From positions 1 to 36,712 of the IMG/VR virus record IMGVR_UViG_3300028678_000165: a stretch of 36,712 nt of DNA. One strand, given 5' to 3'. This DNA comes from a virus. The position numbers were made by a program, and so were the translations under genes. The stretch's first letter is position 1. Each line of letters opens with the position of its first letter. The notes below the pieces were generated by a model that saw only the letters and a program-made list of their open reading frames with translations, ran no database searches and was not told the origin of the DNA. This document shows positions 6,226 to 13,641 of this stretch, one piece after another.

Positions 6226-7116
6226 ATGGAAGAATTAAAATTATCAGTAAAATCTCAACTCGGAGTAATTGAGTGGAGCAACTTTGAGGAATTGAAATCA
6301 CAATTAAAGGAAGAGACAGGAAAATATCACGGAATTGTACTAAAAGAGGAAGATATCACAGAAGCAAAAGCGACTGTTGCAAATTTCAGAAAGCTGAGTA
6401 CAGCCATCAATGATGAACGTAAATCAATTAAAAAAACGTACAATGATCCACTTAAGCAATTCGAAGACAAAGTAAAAGAGCTGGACGGAATAATACTAGA
6501 ACTTACGAACGAAATCAATTTGCAACTTGATGATTTTGAAAAAAATAGAATTAAAGAAAAGCAGAACGAAATTGAAGAACTGTTTAATGGAATGAATTTT
6601 CCTTGCAGTCTTGACATGGTTTATGAAAACTCATGGGAAAATAAAACCGTTAAAATTTCTTCGGTTAAAAAAGATTTGGAAGAAAGATTGTTTAGCATTA
6701 ATCAGGAATTAGGAATTATTCGCTCAAATGTATCAGAGTCAAGAGAAAGAGCAGAAGAAATTTATTTGTGTGAATTGGATCTATCGAAAGCGCTTACACA
6801 TATTAATCAATATGAGCAAAACAAGCGAGATATTGAAGAACGTGCGCGAATCAAAGCAGAGCAGGAATCACAACGAAAGATTGAAGAAGAAAAAGAACGT
6901 ATTCGCAAAGAAGAAAGAGCAAAAGCACAGGCAGAGTTCGCAGTAGAAGAAAAGCTACATCAAAGTAAAACAATGCAAGAGATTGTTGCAGAAGTTATAA
7001 CAGAGCCAAGTTATTGCTCATATCCAACATACCGAATTAATGCTAATGAAATGCAACTGACATTATTTGAAGATTACCTGGAAGAAAACGGCATTGAATT
7101 TGAAAGATTAAATTAG
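6226..7116 (+). CDS. DUF1351 family protein, recombination accessory
   Basis: A 296-residue, highly charged coiled-coil protein of the DUF1351 type. N-terminal segment (VKSQLGVIEWSNFEELKSQL), the KATVANFRKLSTAINDERKS core, a long helical region with an Arg/Glu-rich stretch at about 200-250, and a short C-terminal domain. Start is the ATG at 6226, 1 bp after the preceding stop. DUF1351 genes characteristically sit directly before single-strand annealing proteins, as here (ERF starts 9 bp later), so a partner role in annealing or nuclease recombination is likely. Residues 277-281 read QLTLF, matching the sliding-clamp-binding consensus QL(S/D)LF, close to the C-terminus where such motifs usually sit. 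Confidence 0.85.
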   Translation: MEELKLSVKSQLGVIEWSNFEELKSQLKEETGKYHGIVLKEEDITEAKATVANFRKLSTAINDERKSIKKTYNDPLKQFEDKVKELDGIILELTNEINLQLDDFEKNRIKEKQNEIEELFNGMNFPCSLDMVYENSWENKTVKISSVKKDLEERLFSINQELGIIRSNVSESRERAEEIYLCELDLSKALTHINQYEQNKRDIEERARIKAEQESQRKIEEEKERIRKEERAKAQAEFAVEEKLHQSKTMQEIVAEVITEPSYCSYPTYRINANEMQLTLFEDYLEENGIEFERLN

Positions 7117-7125
7117 GAGGAAATC

Positions 7126-7803
7126 ATGAGAGATTCTATTTTATTCAAACTTAATATTATACAAACAACATTGAAAGCGCCAAAAGGACAATTCAATAAC
7201 TTTGGCAAATACAAATATCGTAATTGTGAAGATATTTTAGAAGCATTAAAGCCGTTGTTACAAGAAACAAAAACGTCACTCATTATTTCCGACAGTATCG
7301 AGCAAATTGGAGATAGATATTATGTAAAAGCAACAGCAACATTGTTTGATTGTGAAGCAACCGATACATATGTTTTAAATTCAGCATATGCAAGAGAAGA
7401 GGAAAATAAAAAGGGAATGGATTCAAGCCAGGTAACAGGTGCAACGTCATCATATGCCAGAAAATATGCTCTGAATGGACTGTTTGGTATTGATGATACA
7501 AAAGATGCTGACGACCCAAACTATAATCAACAAAATAATCAAAAGAGTGAACCGAAAAAGGAAGAACCAAAGCAAAAAGAATATGATCCGAAAATTGCTG
7601 CAGAACAGCTAAAGCAAATTAACGCACTTGCTTCTGAATATGCAGAACTTGCAACTACGGAAGTAGCGAAGATTTATGATGCATTGCAGTCAAAATTTAA
7701 ATATGAAGGTTCAATATCTTCCCTTTCAGAAGAAAATAAGAATGTTGTAATTAAACAGCTTGAAACATGGATCAAGAAGACAAAAGAAAAGAGTGGTAAT
7801 TAG
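7126..7803 (+). CDS. erf: ERF-type single-strand annealing protein
   Basis: A 225-residue recombinase of the ERF family, which anneals complementary strands during phage recombination. The diagnostic N-terminal block (NNFGKYKYRNCEDILEALKP) and the core SSQVTGATSSYARKYALNG with FGIDDTKDADD are both clear. A Lys/Pro/Glu-rich linker (about 140-155) leads to a small C-terminal helical domain. AGGAGG lies 4-5 nt before the ATG. Coupled to the next gene by a 1-bp overlap. With DUF1351 and the NinB-like protein it forms the recombination module. Length and motifs are complete. Confidence 0.93.
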   Translation: MRDSILFKLNIIQTTLKAPKGQFNNFGKYKYRNCEDILEALKPLLQETKTSLIISDSIEQIGDRYYVKATATLFDCEATDTYVLNSAYAREEENKKGMDSSQVTGATSSYARKYALNGLFGIDDTKDADDPNYNQQNNQKSEPKKEEPKQKEYDPKIAAEQLKQINALASEYAELATTEVAKIYDALQSKFKYEGSISSLSEENKNVVIKQLETWIKKTKEKSGN

Positions 7804-8342
7804 TGCAGGTAACAGGAAAAGTGCTTAGCGGTGGAATAGATTTTTCCACCAATAAGCCAACATTGACACTCGAAATAAATGAATCACAAGAATTTAAAAA
7901 TGAATTTGAAAAAATAAAAGAAATTGAAAAGCTTGCAATTGAAGTCAAAAAATATCGTAAGAAACGGAGCCTTGACGCTAATGCTTATTCATGGGCATTA
8001 ATGACAGAAATAGGCATGAAAATGGACCCACCTATTAGCAAAGAAGAAGTGTATGACATCATGTTGAAACGATATGGAACTTTTTTGACGGACGAAAACG
8101 GTAACCATGTAGTCATCACAATTAAAAAAACGGTTGATTTAAGCATTTTAGACTTTCACTTGCAACATATTAAGGATAACGGTGAATTTTCCTCTTATAT
8201 CGTGATTAAAGGCTCTAGCGAGTACGATACATTGGAAATGTCAAAATTCATTGATGGGGTTGTAACAGAATGTAAAGATTTTGGAATTTCAACGCTTACA
8301 GACACTGAATTAAACCAGATGAAAGAGCGGTGGAGCATTTGA
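7803..8342 (+). CDS. NinB-like recombination protein
   Basis: A 179-residue protein with the NinB-type signature KKRSLDANAYSWALMTEI (compare RSLDQN in lambda NinB), followed by a C-terminal segment (SSEYDTLEMSKFIDGVVTECKDFGI) seen in Firmicutes phage homologues. NinB (Orf) of lambda binds ssDNA and SSB and helps load annealing proteins, consistent with the position after ERF. Start is GTG at 7803 overlapping the ERF stop; no separate ribosome site is obvious, so translation is probably coupled. Assignment rests on one motif plus context. Confidence 0.65.
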   Translation: MQVTGKVLSGGIDFSTNKPTLTLEINESQEFKNEFEKIKEIEKLAIEVKKYRKKRSLDANAYSWALMTEIGMKMDPPISKEEVYDIMLKRYGTFLTDENGNHVVITIKKTVDLSILDFHLQHIKDNGEFSSYIVIKGSSEYDTLEMSKFIDGVVTECKDFGISTLTDTELNQMKERWSI

Positions 8343-8629
8343 AAAAGTTGTGGAGTTGTTTTACAGACGATATGGACCATTGCTATTTTACTGGTACTTT
8401 TCAAATCGAACGACATCATGTTTTTGGCGGATCTAGGAAAAAGGCAAGTGAAAAATATGGATATGTATTTCCACTTGCACCTAACCTGCATCCGAATGGA
8501 GTTTTTGCAGATAAATCAATCGCACATGAAATGGATTTGAAATTAAAAATCATGTGTGAAGAACAGTTCTTAAAAAACCATGGTACGAAAGAAGATTTTA
8601 TTCGTATCTTTGGAAAATCGTATATTTAG
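8330..8629 (+). CDS. HNH-like phage endonuclease
   Basis: A 99-residue protein with an HNH-type signature: CYFTGTFQIERHHVFGGSR followed by VFPLAPNLHPNGVFADKS, which gives the paired His, the Gly-rich turn and the downstream Asn/His expected of a His-Me finger nuclease. It lacks the two CxxC knuckles of many HNH proteins. GTG start at 8330, overlapping the NinB-like gene by 13 bp. Small HNH proteins next to NinB-like genes are usual in Firmicutes phages, where they may act as recombination or junction nucleases. Catalytic activity inferred. Confidence 0.65.
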   Translation: MEHLKKLWSCFTDDMDHCYFTGTFQIERHHVFGGSRKKASEKYGYVFPLAPNLHPNGVFADKSIAHEMDLKLKIMCEEQFLKNHGTKEDFIRIFGKSYI

Positions 8630-8638
8630 GAGGTCAGT

Positions 8639-9376
8639 ATGACAATAGAGCAAAATTTAGCAGAAATGCTTGAAAAGAAATTAAAAGATGGAACAGTTGA
8701 AAAAGCAATCGAAGAAAGACTTACAAAATGCGTTTCTGAATGTGTAGAGGATATGTTTCGGTGGAGTGGAGATGCTAAGAAATTAATAGAGGAAAAGTTA
8801 AAGGAAACTATGATTCCAGCTATAGAGAAACATAGCTTTTCAGAATATACTGTAAAACTTGATTCTGTACTTACGGAGTTAGTTAAAACGACAGCATTGC
8901 AGGACAATAAAAATATTTTAAGTAATTTCCAAGAATTAATGTCAGATGTTTCAGCTGAAATTACTTTGTCGGATATTTTTAAAAAGTGGATGGACTATGT
9001 ATCTGAAAATGTCAAAACAGATGGTTTAGATATCGATTATGATGATGGCGTTTCTTATGATTGTGTAGAAGTAACCATGGAAGTTGAAGATATTGAGGAT
9101 AGAAGTAAATATGCACCATCAAAAGTGGTTGTCCGTTTTGAATGTGAGCATGATCCAGATATGAATTTCCAATTTGAAATGTACAAATATGATTTCATGA
9201 ATGGCTATGAAATTCAAAATTATGCGATTGCAAATATTAACTCAATCAAGAACCTAACTTCTATTCAGATTTTGCTTCTACAGCTTTCTAGAAATAGCAC
9301 AAAGATAAAAATTGATACTTACCAAGACGAAAATGAGGTTCGCCCTACCGCTGAGCCAGAAGCAAGCTTTAGTTAA
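8639..9376 (+). CDS. Hypothetical phage protein, 245 residues
   Basis: Preceded by AGGAGGTCAGT. The N-terminal 95 residues are strongly helical and charged (LAEMLEKKLKDGTVEKAIEE, then DMFRWSGDAKKLIEEKLKE). The middle and C-terminal parts are acidic and beta-rich (DGLDIDYDDGVSYD, then VRFECEHDPDMNF). No Cys cluster, membrane segment or catalytic motif is visible. It is in the recombination module and ends 118 bp before the nuclease gene. I do not recognise a function. Confidence 0.7.
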   Translation: MTIEQNLAEMLEKKLKDGTVEKAIEERLTKCVSECVEDMFRWSGDAKKLIEEKLKETMIPAIEKHSFSEYTVKLDSVLTELVKTTALQDNKNILSNFQELMSDVSAEITLSDIFKKWMDYVSENVKTDGLDIDYDDGVSYDCVEVTMEVEDIEDRSKYAPSKVVVRFECEHDPDMNFQFEMYKYDFMNGYEIQNYAIANINSIKNLTSIQILLLQLSRNSTKIKIDTYQDENEVRPTAEPEASFS

Positions 9377-9434
9377 ATAATGGTTGAAACACCTTAAGAA
9401 ACCCATTAAACGCTTAGTCTTGGCGAATAAATAA

Positions 9435-9484
9435 TATAATACAAAAACAAAAGCCATGTTTTCCCTGCCTATTTTGGCAGGGGG
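9435..9484 (+). promoter_or_regulatory. Possible internal promoter and 5' hairpin before the nuclease gene
   Basis: The 118-bp gap 9377-9494 has a perfect TATAAT at 9435-9440 with no good -35 (best TTAGTC at 9414, spacer 15). A 7-bp hairpin (CCCTGCC 9463-9469 with GGCAGGG 9476-9482, 6-nt loop) ends next to the ribosome site AAAGGAG. It may be a weak promoter with a protective or regulatory stem-loop. Confidence 0.35.
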
Positions 9485-9494
9485 AAAGGAGCAT

Positions 9495-9815
9495 ATGAAC
9501 TCAAATAAGAAAGGTTCTAAGGGAGAGTTAGAACTATCACATATATTAAATGATTACGGATTTACTACTAGGAGAGGACAGCAATATTGTGGAGCAAATG
9601 GCGATGCAGATGTAATCGGTCTTCCTGGTATACATATCGAATGTAAGAGGGTTGAACGTTTAAATTTAGAAGTAGCAATGGAACAGGCAAAATCTGATGC
9701 AAATGAAAATGAAATACCGGCAGTATTCCATAGAAAAAATAGGAAAAGTTGGAACGTTACATTATCTTTGGATGACTTTATGAAACTTTATCAAAAAGGA
9801 GAATCAAATGGCTGA
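9495..9815 (+). CDS. PD-(D/E)XK nuclease, Holliday-junction-resolvase-like
   Basis: A 106-residue single-domain nuclease. The catalytic residues follow the PD-(D/E)XK order: Glu11 in KGSKGELELSHIL, Asp37 in NGDADVIGLPG, then Glu49-Cys-Lys51 in IHIECKR. The size and motif arrangement resemble archaeal-type resolvases (Hjc) and VRR-like phage nucleases. Start is the ATG at 9495 after GGGGAAAGGAGC; an earlier in-frame ATG at 9456 lies in the hairpin leader. It overlaps the replication gene by 8 bp. It probably resolves branched replication or recombination intermediates before packaging; no separate RusA gene is present. Confidence 0.8.
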   Translation: MNSNKKGSKGELELSHILNDYGFTTRRGQQYCGANGDADVIGLPGIHIECKRVERLNLEVAMEQAKSDANENEIPAVFHRKNRKSWNVTLSLDDFMKLYQKGESNG

Positions 9816-10530
9816 AAGAAGAATGTTTGCAAAAACAATTATTGATTCAGATGCATTTCTGGATATGTCATTGACTACTCAGGCCTTATATTTTCATCTG
9901 TCAATGAGGGCAGACGATGATGGATTTTTAAATAATCCTCAAAAAATAATGAGAATGGTAGGCTGCAATAAAAATGATTTTGACGTTCTGATTGCTAAAA
10001 ATTTCATAATTACTTTTGATACCGGCGTGATAGTGATTAAGCATTGGAAAATACACAATTACATTCGAAAAGACAGATATAATGGGACGGTTTATCAAGA
10101 AGAAAAAAGCATGTTATCAGAAAAAGAAAACGGTGCATATTCGTTAGAAACCCATAATGGTATACCGCTTGTCAACCACTCTGACACACAAATGGATACA
10201 CAGGTTAGGTTAGGTAAGGATAGGTTAGGTAAGGTTAATAATAAAGAGGGGGAAAAATCTACACGATTTGTTCCGCCCACTATTGAAGATGTAAAAGCTT
10301 ATTGCACTGAACGTAAAAATAGCATTGACGCAGAAACCTTTATTGATTTTTATTCTGCTAAAGGTTGGCTCATAGGCAAAACGAAAATGAAAGACTGGAA
10401 AGCTTGCGTAAGAACCTGGGAGAAAAAGGAAAAACCAAAGGCTCAGGCAAAGCCTAATAAATTCAATAATTTTCCGCAAAGGTCTTATGACTACGAGAAT
10501 TTAGAAAAGCAACTGTTAGGGGGAAAGTAA
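9808..10530 (+). CDS. Phage replication initiator / replisome organizer
   Basis: A 240-residue initiator. Residues about 1-110 are the winged-helix domain of phage replisome organizers (MAERRMFAKTIIDSDAFLDM, LTTQALYFHLSMRADDDGF, VIVIKHWKIHNYIRKDRY). A Gly/Arg/Lys linker encoded by iteron-like DNA (QVRLGKDRLGKV) follows, then a C-terminal domain (PTIEDVKAYCTERKNSIDAETFIDFYSAKGW, then MKDWKACVRTWEK), seen in DnaD-like or helicase-loading partners. It overlaps the next gene by 1 bp. It likely binds the origin within its own gene and recruits the host helicase, since no phage helicase is present. Confidence 0.85.
   Translation: MAERRMFAKTIIDSDAFLDMSLTTQALYFHLSMRADDDGFLNNPQKIMRMVGCNKNDFDVLIAKNFIITFDTGVIVIKHWKIHNYIRKDRYNGTVYQEEKSMLSEKENGAYSLETHNGIPLVNHSDTQMDTQVRLGKDRLGKVNNKEGEKSTRFVPPTIEDVKAYCTERKNSIDAETFIDFYSAKGWLIGKTKMKDWKACVRTWEKKEKPKAQAKPNKFNNFPQRSYDYENLEKQLLGGK
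10207..10236 (+). repeat. Iteron-like tandem repeats, candidate phage origin
   Basis: Two head-to-tail 15-bp units AGGTTAGGTAAGG(A/T)T at 10207-10221 and 10222-10236 differ at one base. A partial copy precedes them at 10202-10206, and an AT-rich stretch with AATAATAAAG follows. They lie mid-gene in the initiator, the usual place of lambdoid-type origins, and coincide with the linker of the protein, where coding constraint is low. Confidence 0.55.
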
Positions 10531-11330
10531 TGAAAACAGAATTATACAATGACAATTTCCAAAATTATAAACGATATGGGATTCCAAAGGCTCAGTTAGT
10601 CATTGCAGATATCCCTTACAACGTAGGAAATAATTTTTACGGCAGTAACCCGATGTGGTACAAAGACGGAGATAACAAGAATGGAGAAAGTAAGCTTGCA
10701 GGTAAAGCAGCATTTAATACGGATTTTAATTTCAACATAGCAGAATATTTCCACTTTTGTAACCGCTTATTAAAGCCAGAACCAAAGAAAAGCAATGGAA
10801 GGGGTAAAAGTTCAGACGCCCCATGTATGATTGTATTTTGTGCCTTTGAACAGATTGAGACAGTAAAGAAATTTGCTGATAAGTATGGATTTAAGCACAG
10901 CATACCATTAATATTTTGCAAGAACTACAGTCCGCAGGTTTTAAAAGCAAACATGAGAATATGTGGTGCCACAGAATATGCGCTGGTCTTGTACAGAGAT
11001 AAGCTTCCAAAGTTTAATAACTCTGGTCACATGGTATTTAACTGGTTTGAATGGAGAAGAGACAGCGTTAAGGAATATCCTAAAATTCATCCGGCTCAAA
11101 AGCCAGTCAATGTTTTAAAAAGATTAATTGAGATTTTCACTGATGAAGGTGATGTTGTAATAGATCCTTGCGCAGGAAGTGGAACTACTCTAAGAGCGTG
11201 TATAGAAATGCGAAGAAACGCCTATGGATTTGAGATTTCAAAAGAGTTTTACCGAAAATCAAAAGAGCAGATGTTGAACTATAGGGATGACCAGATAAAT
11301 ATTATGGACATTATTGGGGGAATGAAATGA
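10530..11330 (+). CDS. Orphan DNA adenine/cytosine-N4 methyltransferase (beta class)
   Basis: A 266-residue amino-methyltransferase of the N4/N6 family. The catalytic motif IV is DIPY (residues 27-30 in LVIADIPYNVG), and the SAM-binding motif I is DPCAGSGTT (212-220) at the C-terminal side, giving the beta-class order. IHPAQKPVNVLKRLIEIF before motif I is the usual motif X region. No restriction endonuclease neighbour is recognisable, so it is probably an orphan that protects phage DNA or affects replication timing. GGGGG-A precedes the ATG, which overlaps the initiator stop by 1 bp. The next gene overlaps by 4 bp. Target sequence unknown. Confidence 0.9.
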   Translation: MKTELYNDNFQNYKRYGIPKAQLVIADIPYNVGNNFYGSNPMWYKDGDNKNGESKLAGKAAFNTDFNFNIAEYFHFCNRLLKPEPKKSNGRGKSSDAPCMIVFCAFEQIETVKKFADKYGFKHSIPLIFCKNYSPQVLKANMRICGATEYALVLYRDKLPKFNNSGHMVFNWFEWRRDSVKEYPKIHPAQKPVNVLKRLIEIFTDEGDVVIDPCAGSGTTLRACIEMRRNAYGFEISKEFYRKSKEQMLNYRDDQINIMDIIGGMK

Positions 11331-11824
11331 GCAAAAGCAGAGCAAGTAAGCAGAACGGATATAGAGAGCAGATAAAAAAGCAGAAAAACGATGTGTATAA
11401 GTTTAAACCAAGTTCACTTGGAACAATAAACAGAACATCAATTTCGCAAATTATGAAGGCGCTTTTTGAATATGAAGAACTTGAAATAACGCCCGACCAG
11501 GTGCGAAAAATGTCTCGTTTGTATCAAGAAAAGTGCGAGGAAGTCGCAAGGCTGGAAAAAGCCATAGAAAATATGAAAGTTGCTATGTATGACTTGCAGG
11601 AAGAAAATAGTTGGATTTCGTGCAGTGAGAGGTTTCCAGATGAAGCTGAAAATACAGAACATCATATGGTTTCTGATTTAGTGCTGATTACTGCAAAAGA
11701 TATAAATACAGATGAAATATTTGTGTGTGATGATTGCACGTGTGATGGAAAATGGTGTAATTTTGGTGATTATGGATTTTTAGTTATCGCATGGCAACCA
11801 TTACCACAACCTTTGAAGCAATAA
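11327..11824 (+). CDS. DUF551-containing phage protein
   Basis: A 165-residue protein. The N-terminal half is basic then coiled-coil (ASKQNGYREQIKKQKNDVYK; YQEKCEEVARLEKAIENMKV). The C-terminal 70 residues match DUF551: WISCSERFPDE start (Trp96), LVLITAKD strand, and the terminal VIAWQPLPQPLK. A CDDCTCDGKWC segment inside the domain adds four cysteines. ATGA overlap with the methyltransferase. DUF551 proteins are frequent in phage early regions with no known activity. Last gene before a 207-bp gap. Confidence 0.8.
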   Translation: MSKSRASKQNGYREQIKKQKNDVYKFKPSSLGTINRTSISQIMKALFEYEELEITPDQVRKMSRLYQEKCEEVARLEKAIENMKVAMYDLQEENSWISCSERFPDEAENTEHHMVSDLVLITAKDINTDEIFVCDDCTCDGKWCNFGDYGFLVIAWQPLPQPLKQ

Positions 11825-11841
11825 AAAAAGCGCCTAAGCAC

Positions 11842-11875
11842 TTGGGGAGAGCCTGCTAGGTTTCCCCAACAGGCT
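11842..11875 (+). ncRNA. Structured RNA element with interleaved stems (alternative hairpins or pseudoknot)
   Basis: In the 207-bp gap 11825-12031, TTGGGGA (11842-11848) pairs with TCCCCAA (11863-11869), while AGCCTG (11850-11855) pairs with CAGGCT (11870-11875). The order 5'-A-B-A'-B'-3' means the stems are either mutually exclusive or form a pseudoknot; no bases separate A' from B', so a classical H-type fold is strained. No T tract follows, so it is not a plain terminator. It may be a cis-acting switch ahead of the PP-loop gene. The rest of the gap (11876-11970) holds nothing else that I can support. Confidence 0.45.
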
Positions 11876-11986
11876 AGAGTTATGAAAAATTATATTAGCT
11901 TATTAGCCAATGGAAAGATTATAACTTAAGCCGAAGTAGAAAATAAATAGTTTTATGGTACTAACTAAAAAGAAAGGAGTTGCGAG

Positions 11987-12031
11987 TTGCTGGCCAGCAT
12001 AAAACGCGCGTTTACTCCTAAAATGAATTAA
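11987..12031 (+). CDS. Possible 14-codon leader peptide, or severed N-terminus of the PP-loop gene
   Basis: The only good ribosome site in the gap (AAAGGAG at 11973-11979) is 7 nt before a TTG that opens 14 codons (ML-ASIKRAFTPKMN in translation) ending in TAA. The TAA directly abuts the ATG of the PP-loop gene in the same frame. The next gene has no ribosome site of its own, so ribosomes probably reach it by termination and reinitiation. Alternatively this was once the true N-terminus and the TAA is a nonsense change. A stem pairing AGGAGT (11975-11980) with ACTCCT (12013-12018) could hide the ribosome site. Confidence 0.45.
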   Translation: MLASIKRAFTPKMN

Positions 12032-13216
12032 ATGGATGATTCTTTAGAAGAATGGAAAAAAGAAAAAAGAGAAGCTAGGGCAAGAATGACTGCTATGCAA
12101 AAATTGCCTTATGAAGTAAAAATAAAACGTTCAGAGCTTAGAGTATATGAGTTCCTCGAACAAATGGACGAAAGGGGATTAAACACTCATGTGTCAGTTG
12201 GAGGGCTTGATAGTATAACACTTTACATCTTCTTGAAAATGATAGGGGTTAATGTACCGGGAATATCAGTATCAAGCTTAGAAGATAAAAGCAATCAGAA
12301 AGTGCATAAAGCACTAGGCATTGAAATACTAAAATCTTATAAGACAAAAGTAGAAGTGCTAAATGATGTAGGATTTCCTGTTATATCTAAAAGGATAGCT
12401 GGGAAGATACAACTTTTACAGCACCCAACAGATAAAAATGGAACTGTAAGGCATGCAATAATTACAGGCGAATGTGGAGAACTTGGTCATTTTCAAAAAA
12501 ACAGCAGGATGAAGCTTCCGCAGAAATGGCTTAAGCTATTTGGTGGGTACGAGAATGAAAATGAGAATGTTCAATATCAGAAACCAGATTTTAAAGTATC
12601 TAACGATTGTTGCTACTGGTTAAAAGAAAAACCTTGTGATGATTGGGCAAAGCAACATGAAAGTTATCCTTTCTTGGGAATGATGGCATCCGAAGGCGGA
12701 CAAAGGGAAGAAGCATTAATAGATCATGGCTGTAATTATTATGGAAAAACTGTTATGCGCTCGGCACCATTTGCTCCATACCTAAGAAATGATATTTTGA
12801 GATTGGCACAAGAAGCAGATAAATGGTATCACGAGCATATTGATGTATTTGAACATTTATATTATGAGCAACCATACAGTAGGAATGAAAAAGGAAAGGT
12901 AATTCCTTATGAACCAATAGACTCGATTATCCCTAAAATATATGGAGAAATTGTAGAAGATGAAAAAGGGAATCTGAATACAACAGGAGCTCAAAGAACA
13001 GGATGCAGTATGTGTGGATTCGGTATACATCTTGAAGGAAGACCACATCGGTTTGACAGACTAAGAGAAAGAAATCAAAAAGAATGGGAATTTTACATGT
13101 ATAAGTGCTGCACTGATCCAGACACAGGAGAGTTATATGGGTGGGGGAAGGTTTTAGATTATATAGGTGTTCCCTGGGAGGATTTTCCTGCAGTGCAAAT
13201 TAGTATGTTTGATTGA
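12032..13216 (+). CDS. PP-loop / phosphoadenosine phosphosulfate reductase-family protein
   Basis: A 394-residue protein of the PAPS reductase-like PP-loop ATPase superfamily. The pyrophosphate-binding loop is present but altered: SVGGLDS (55-61) instead of SGGKDS, losing the usual Lys. MMASEGGQRE (217-226) fits the second conserved block. Cysteines at 193, 194, 202, 234, 325 and 328 (CSMCGFG) could hold a metal or Fe-S cluster. The last residues VQISMFD include QISMF (389-393), a sliding-clamp-binding-like motif. Phage members of the family are unlikely to reduce sulfate; nucleic acid modification as in DndC is an attractive but unproven alternative. It has no ribosome site and depends on the leader ORF. 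Confidence 0.75.
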   Translation: MDDSLEEWKKEKREARARMTAMQKLPYEVKIKRSELRVYEFLEQMDERGLNTHVSVGGLDSITLYIFLKMIGVNVPGISVSSLEDKSNQKVHKALGIEILKSYKTKVEVLNDVGFPVISKRIAGKIQLLQHPTDKNGTVRHAIITGECGELGHFQKNSRMKLPQKWLKLFGGYENENENVQYQKPDFKVSNDCCYWLKEKPCDDWAKQHESYPFLGMMASEGGQREEALIDHGCNYYGKTVMRSAPFAPYLRNDILRLAQEADKWYHEHIDVFEHLYYEQPYSRNEKGKVIPYEPIDSIIPKIYGEIVEDEKGNLNTTGAQRTGCSMCGFGIHLEGRPHRFDRLRERNQKEWEFYMYKCCTDPDTGELYGWGKVLDYIGVPWEDFPAVQISMFD

Positions 13217-13229
13217 GAAAGGCGAAATA

Positions 13230-13439
13230 ATGAGCTGCGCAAACTGCCCACATTTCAAGAAAAATGAACTGCACAAAGCCTGTGGAGCATTTGCGTATGG
13301 CTGCAGTGCTTCCCTAAACGGGCTGACATTCTGGACTACGAGAGAAGATTACTTCGCGAAATATGGGTGTGATTTAGAGAAAAACGGAAGTAAACAAATG
13401 AGTATTTTCGATTTTATTCCTAAAAATGGGAATAAATGA
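13230..13439 (+). CDS. Small Cys-rich phage protein with clamp-binding-like motif
   Basis: A 69-residue protein with five cysteines (CANCPHFKKNELHKACGAFAYGC, then YGCDLEK), suggesting a zinc site. The segment QMSIF (residues 56-60) just before the C-terminus resembles the beta-clamp pentapeptide and parallels the end of the PP-loop protein immediately upstream. The start at 13230 follows GAAAGGCGAAATA, a weak site 13 bp after the previous stop, so the two are probably co-translated. ATGA overlap links it to the next gene. The adjacency suggests a shared complex at the replisome; function unknown. Confidence 0.65.
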   Translation: MSCANCPHFKKNELHKACGAFAYGCSASLNGLTFWTTREDYFAKYGCDLEKNGSKQMSIFDFIPKNGNK

Positions 13440-13624
13440 ATAATATTCCTAGTAAAAAAGGAGTGAATAATATTAAAATCAAAGAATTACCGCCAGGTGC
13501 CAGGTTTGAATTAAATGATGTACCACACGAAATTATAGAGAGTTCCAAACGACCAGTCGTAAGGAATTTGGCTACTGGGGAAATGAGCTTGGAAGACGGA
13601 GAAAAGGTTGTAAAGCACTGCTGA
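13436..13624 (+). CDS. Small early protein, 62 residues, unknown
   Basis: Begins at an ATG overlapping the preceding stop as ATGA. It encodes a beta-type domain after about residue 12 (IKIKELPPGARFELNDVPHEII, then VVRNLATGEMSLEDGEKVVKHC). An AAAGGAG at codons 8-10 raises the possibility of a start further in, but only a non-standard ATT follows at suitable distance. Last gene of the early operon: its stop lies inside the terminator stem. Short proteins with the LPPGARF pattern are frequent in phage early regions; no function known. Confidence 0.6.
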   Translation: MNNIPSKKGVNNIKIKELPPGARFELNDVPHEIIESSKRPVVRNLATGEMSLEDGEKVVKHC

Positions 13625-13640
13625 AAAGTGGTGCTTTTTT
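13613..13640 (+). terminator. Terminator of the early operon
   Basis: AAGCAC (13613-13618) pairs with GTGCTT (13631-13636), with inner CACT/AGTG pairing, and runs into six T residues. The stop codon of the last early gene lies in the loop. Confidence 0.65.
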
Positions 13641-13641
13641 C

